In this document: in pieces, positions 6,065 to 7,319 of the stretch
Position numbering within the stretch: the first letter of the stretch is position 1
Layout of the letters: each line of letters opens with the position of its first letter
Notes under the pieces: model-generated
Told to the model about the DNA's origin: nothing
Seen by the model: the letters and a program-made list of their open reading frames with translations, nothing else
Database searches by the model: none
Position numbers and translations under genes: made by a program
Assembly (NCBI GenBank): GCA_041580155.1
Contig: JBFGEI010000149.1
Coordinates: 1 to 7,319, forward strand
DNA length: 7,319 nt
From: Limimaricola sp041580155
GTDB lineage: Bacteria > Pseudomonadota > Alphaproteobacteria > Rhodobacterales > Rhodobacteraceae
Direction of reading: 5' to 3'

Positions 6065-6775
6065 ATGCGAACGTCCCTTGTGAGTTCCGCGGCATTCGTT
6101 CCACTGATCATTTTCGACATCGCATTAATATCTATTTACGTCTTCCTGCGATTTTCATTTCGCGGAACGGGGATAGAAGTGCTGCCTCTCTGGGATATCG
6201 GCGTCGACCAAAGCATCGGGGAATATACCAATTTCGCGAAATGGGGGCTGACGATCCTCTGCCTGTCGATCGCTGCGCTGCGCAGCAAAAGCGCAGCGCT
6301 GGCGGCGCTGGTGTTGGTCTATCTGCTGCTGCTGGCCGACGACAGCATGCAGATCCACGAGACCGGCGGGCACATGATCGTCGAAAGCCTCGGGATCGAC
6401 GCGGGCTTCGGATTGCGACCGCAGGACTACGGAGAACTGGTGACCTGGATGGGTCTCGGCAGCGTCGTGCTGCTTCTGTTCGCGGTCGCCAGAACCCGGG
6501 CCCGCCCGGCCGAACGACCGATCGTCGCCATGCTGTTCAAGGTGTTCCTGGCGCTGGTGTTCTGCGGCGTCGGCATGGACATGCTGCATTCGATGCTGGT
6601 CGGTGTTTCGGGCAAGCTCGGCCTGATCGTCGGCATCGCCGAGGACGGCGGCGAGATGGTGTTCACCTCGCTCACCGCGGCGGTGGCCGCCGCCGCCCTG
6701 CGAACGACGCCGGCGCGGGCCGACGCGGCGCGGGCCGCTACCGGCGACATCGCGAAGGAGCCGTCGGCTGGCTGA
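6065..6775 (+). CDS. Second six-TM membrane protein with acidic motifs
   Basis: 236 residues, with about six membrane helices near 8-28, 57-72, 76-91, 127-143, 154-172 and 196-212, and an Ala-rich cytoplasmic tail. Motifs: VDQSIGEY (47-54), LLADDSMQIHETGGH (89-103), YGEL (122-125), GMDMLHSM (170-177) and AEDGGEM (192-198). The DDxxxxHE block recalls uncharacterised bacterial membrane proteins; I know no function. Order and rough spacing of the acidic motifs match the divergent 234-residue protein at 4693-5397, so the two may be distant paralogues. The ATG at 6065 is preferred because GGAG lies seven bases upstream and the first helix begins soon after. A TTG at 6005 and an ATG at 6038 in the same frame fall inside the leader hairpins and lack ribosome binding sites. 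The second half is more GC-rich than the first ~130 bases. Confidence 0.72.
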   Translation: MRTSLVSSAAFVPLIIFDIALISIYVFLRFSFRGTGIEVLPLWDIGVDQSIGEYTNFAKWGLTILCLSIAALRSKSAALAALVLVYLLLLADDSMQIHETGGHMIVESLGIDAGFGLRPQDYGELVTWMGLGSVVLLLFAVARTRARPAERPIVAMLFKVFLALVFCGVGMDMLHSMLVGVSGKLGLIVGIAEDGGEMVFTSLTAAVAAAALRTTPARADAARAATGDIAKEPSAG

Positions 6776-6851
6776 GACGTGCCGCCATCATGCGGATCGC
6801 ACCCACGCCGCCGGACTGCAGGCCACGACCACGGGACATGGAACGACAAAG

Positions 6852-6876
6852 GCCTCGATGGGCATCCCGGCGAGGC
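6852..6876 (+). terminator. Hairpin downstream of the six-TM gene, possible terminator
   Basis: GCCTCG (6852-6857) pairs with CGAGGC (6871-6876). After a 2x2 internal loop GGG pairs with CCC around a CAT loop. It lies 77 bases after the stop of the six-TM gene. There is no T-run after it, so if it ends transcription it is a weak or factor-assisted site. It could equally be a binding site of the adjacent mobile element. Confidence 0.25.
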
Positions 6877-6896
6877 GACATCATCTAGTATCTTCG

Positions 6897-6986
6897 GGAG
6901 AAGTGGCGGACTGGGGAGCCGCCATAGTTGTATCGCATACGGTCGTCACCCTTAGCCTTACGCGTTGTCTGTAAGTGATTTTCTCC
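6897..6986 (+). other. Multibranched dyad structure, tRNA-sized, function unknown
   Basis: A 90-base segment closes on itself: GGAGAAG (6897-6903) pairs with TTTCTCC (6980-6986), with one G-T pair. Three hairpins lie inside: TGGCGG/CCGCCA (6904-6909/6919-6924, 9-base loop), GTAT/ATAC (6930-6933/6937-6940) and CTTAC/GTAAG (6957-6961/6971-6975). Size, a 7-bp closing stem, and the first ~18 bases, including an A-box-like TGGCGGACTGG, recall the 5' half of a serine tRNA. There is no T-arm with GTTC and no proper anticodon arm, so it is not a functional tRNA. It may be a decayed tRNA, an attachment-site structure, a small RNA, or chance. Confidence 0.25.
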
Positions 6987-7062
6987 AACTCCGCACTACT
7001 ATCAGTTGCAAGGCGTAGCAACCAAGCGCATGCTCTTTGGTGGGTATGAGGAAGGGTGCGGA

Positions 7063-7319
7063 ATGCCACGTCTCGCCAAGGAACTGTCCGCGCTCGATGT
7101 GAAGCGGCTCAAGCACCCAGGACGCGGGCGCAACGTCTGCTTCATGGTCGGTGGCGTGGCCGGTCTCATGCTCCAAGTCACACCCAGCGGCGGACGCACC
7201 TGGCTCTTGCGGACAGCGGTAGGCGACAAGCGGCGAGAGATCGGCTTGGGGGGCTATCCCGAGGTGCCGCTCGCCCATGCACGGGATCGGGCGCGGGAGG
7301 CGAAGGATGCAATTCGCCG
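7063..7319 (+). CDS. Tyrosine recombinase/integrase, N-terminal part (DUF4102)
   Basis: 85 codons are present and the frame runs off the right edge; full-length P4-type integrases are about 380-430 residues. What is visible is the arm-type DNA-binding domain (DUF4102): ALDVKRLKHPGRG (9-21), VGGVAGLMLQVTPSGGRTWL (29-48), and the basic, family-typical RREIGLGGYPEVPLAHARD (57-75), followed by a charged linker helix. The core-binding and catalytic R-H-R-Y domains would lie beyond the edge, so activity cannot be judged. The ATG at 7063 is chosen because AGGAAGGG ends six bases before it; an in-frame ATG at 7030 has no ribosome binding site. The protein would excise and integrate the element carrying it, commonly at a tRNA 3' end, though no tRNA is seen here. 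Confidence 0.88.
   Translation, partial: MPRLAKELSALDVKRLKHPGRGRNVCFMVGGVAGLMLQVTPSGGRTWLLRTAVGDKRREIGLGGYPEVPLAHARDRAREAKDAIR

Larger units (their letters stand above)
6776..7062. other. Non-coding stretch before the integrase, rich in dyads
   Basis: 287 bp with no supported gene. It contains a composite hairpin (6852-6876), a nested set of dyads (6897-6986), a tandem CCTTA (6950-6954 and 6956-6960), and a further 5-bp dyad GTTGC/GCAAC (7005-7009/7018-7022). Base composition drops from about 6880 on, where the attachment site and integrase promoter would be expected. No intact tRNA, no GTTCGAATC-type T-arm and no att repeat can be seen within the window. Confidence 0.55.
6890..7319. mobile_element. 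Left edge of a probable integrative element
   Basis: The integrase gene is the last thing in the window and is read away from the polysaccharide and membrane genes. P4-type integrases usually sit just inside one end of a genomic island, so the boundary should lie between about 6776 and 7062. The exact att site cannot be placed because the other end is outside the window. The start coordinate is approximate, set by the drop in GC. Confidence 0.45.

Noticed and set aside
6790..6888. 32-codon frame from ATG at 6790
   Set aside because: No ribosome binding site and Arg/Pro-rich random composition; it is the tail of an out-of-frame shadow of the six-TM gene.
6897..6986. Functional tRNA-Ser
   Set aside because: The 17 bases where the T-arm should be do not pair and lack GTTC; no anticodon arm of 5 bp with a 7-base loop can be drawn.
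1..7319. CRISPR array, insertion sequence or tandem repeat array
   Set aside because: I found no regularly spaced repeats, no transposase and no IS-type terminal inverted repeats in the window.

Overview
The window is GC-rich chromosomal DNA that looks alphaproteobacterial. The coding sequences favour G or C at third positions and follow AGGA/GAGG-type ribosome binding sites. One intergenic region also carries a perfect TTAA-N7-TTAA element, the recognition pattern of the alphaproteobacterial cell-cycle regulator CtrA. I cannot name a genus; Rhodobacterales is a guess only.

The left two thirds is a surface-polysaccharide locus. A UDP-glucuronate 4-epimerase (minus strand, C-terminus cut off by the window edge) would make UDP-galacturonate. 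A divergent gene at 1182-2048 resembles the Abi-alpha/DUF4393 family and does not obviously belong to polysaccharide synthesis. A Wzx-type flippase (2255-3787, plus) would move lipid-linked glycan across the inner membrane. A GT-A-fold glycosyltransferase-like protein (3683-4582, minus) runs tail-to-tail into the flippase gene, and the two coding regions overlap by 105 bp.

The middle right holds a compact membrane-protein module of no known function. A six-TM protein (4693-5397, minus) lies probably in one unit with the glycosyltransferase. A 360-bp AT-richer divergent intergenic region follows, then a 56-residue single-TM protein (5758-5928, plus) and a second six-TM protein (6065-6775, plus). 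The two six-TM proteins share the order and approximate spacing of acidic intramembrane motifs. The second has its Shine-Dalgarno buried in a hairpin that can compete with an upstream hairpin.

The right end is the edge of a probable integrative element. The window ends inside the 5' part of a tyrosine recombinase gene with the N-terminal arm-binding (DUF4102) domain. Between it and the host-like genes lies a non-coding stretch rich in dyads, with no intact tRNA visible. The most interesting unexplained items are the paired six-TM/small-TM module with its leader RNA, the possible solitary Abi-alpha gene, and the multibranched dyad structure beside the integrase.
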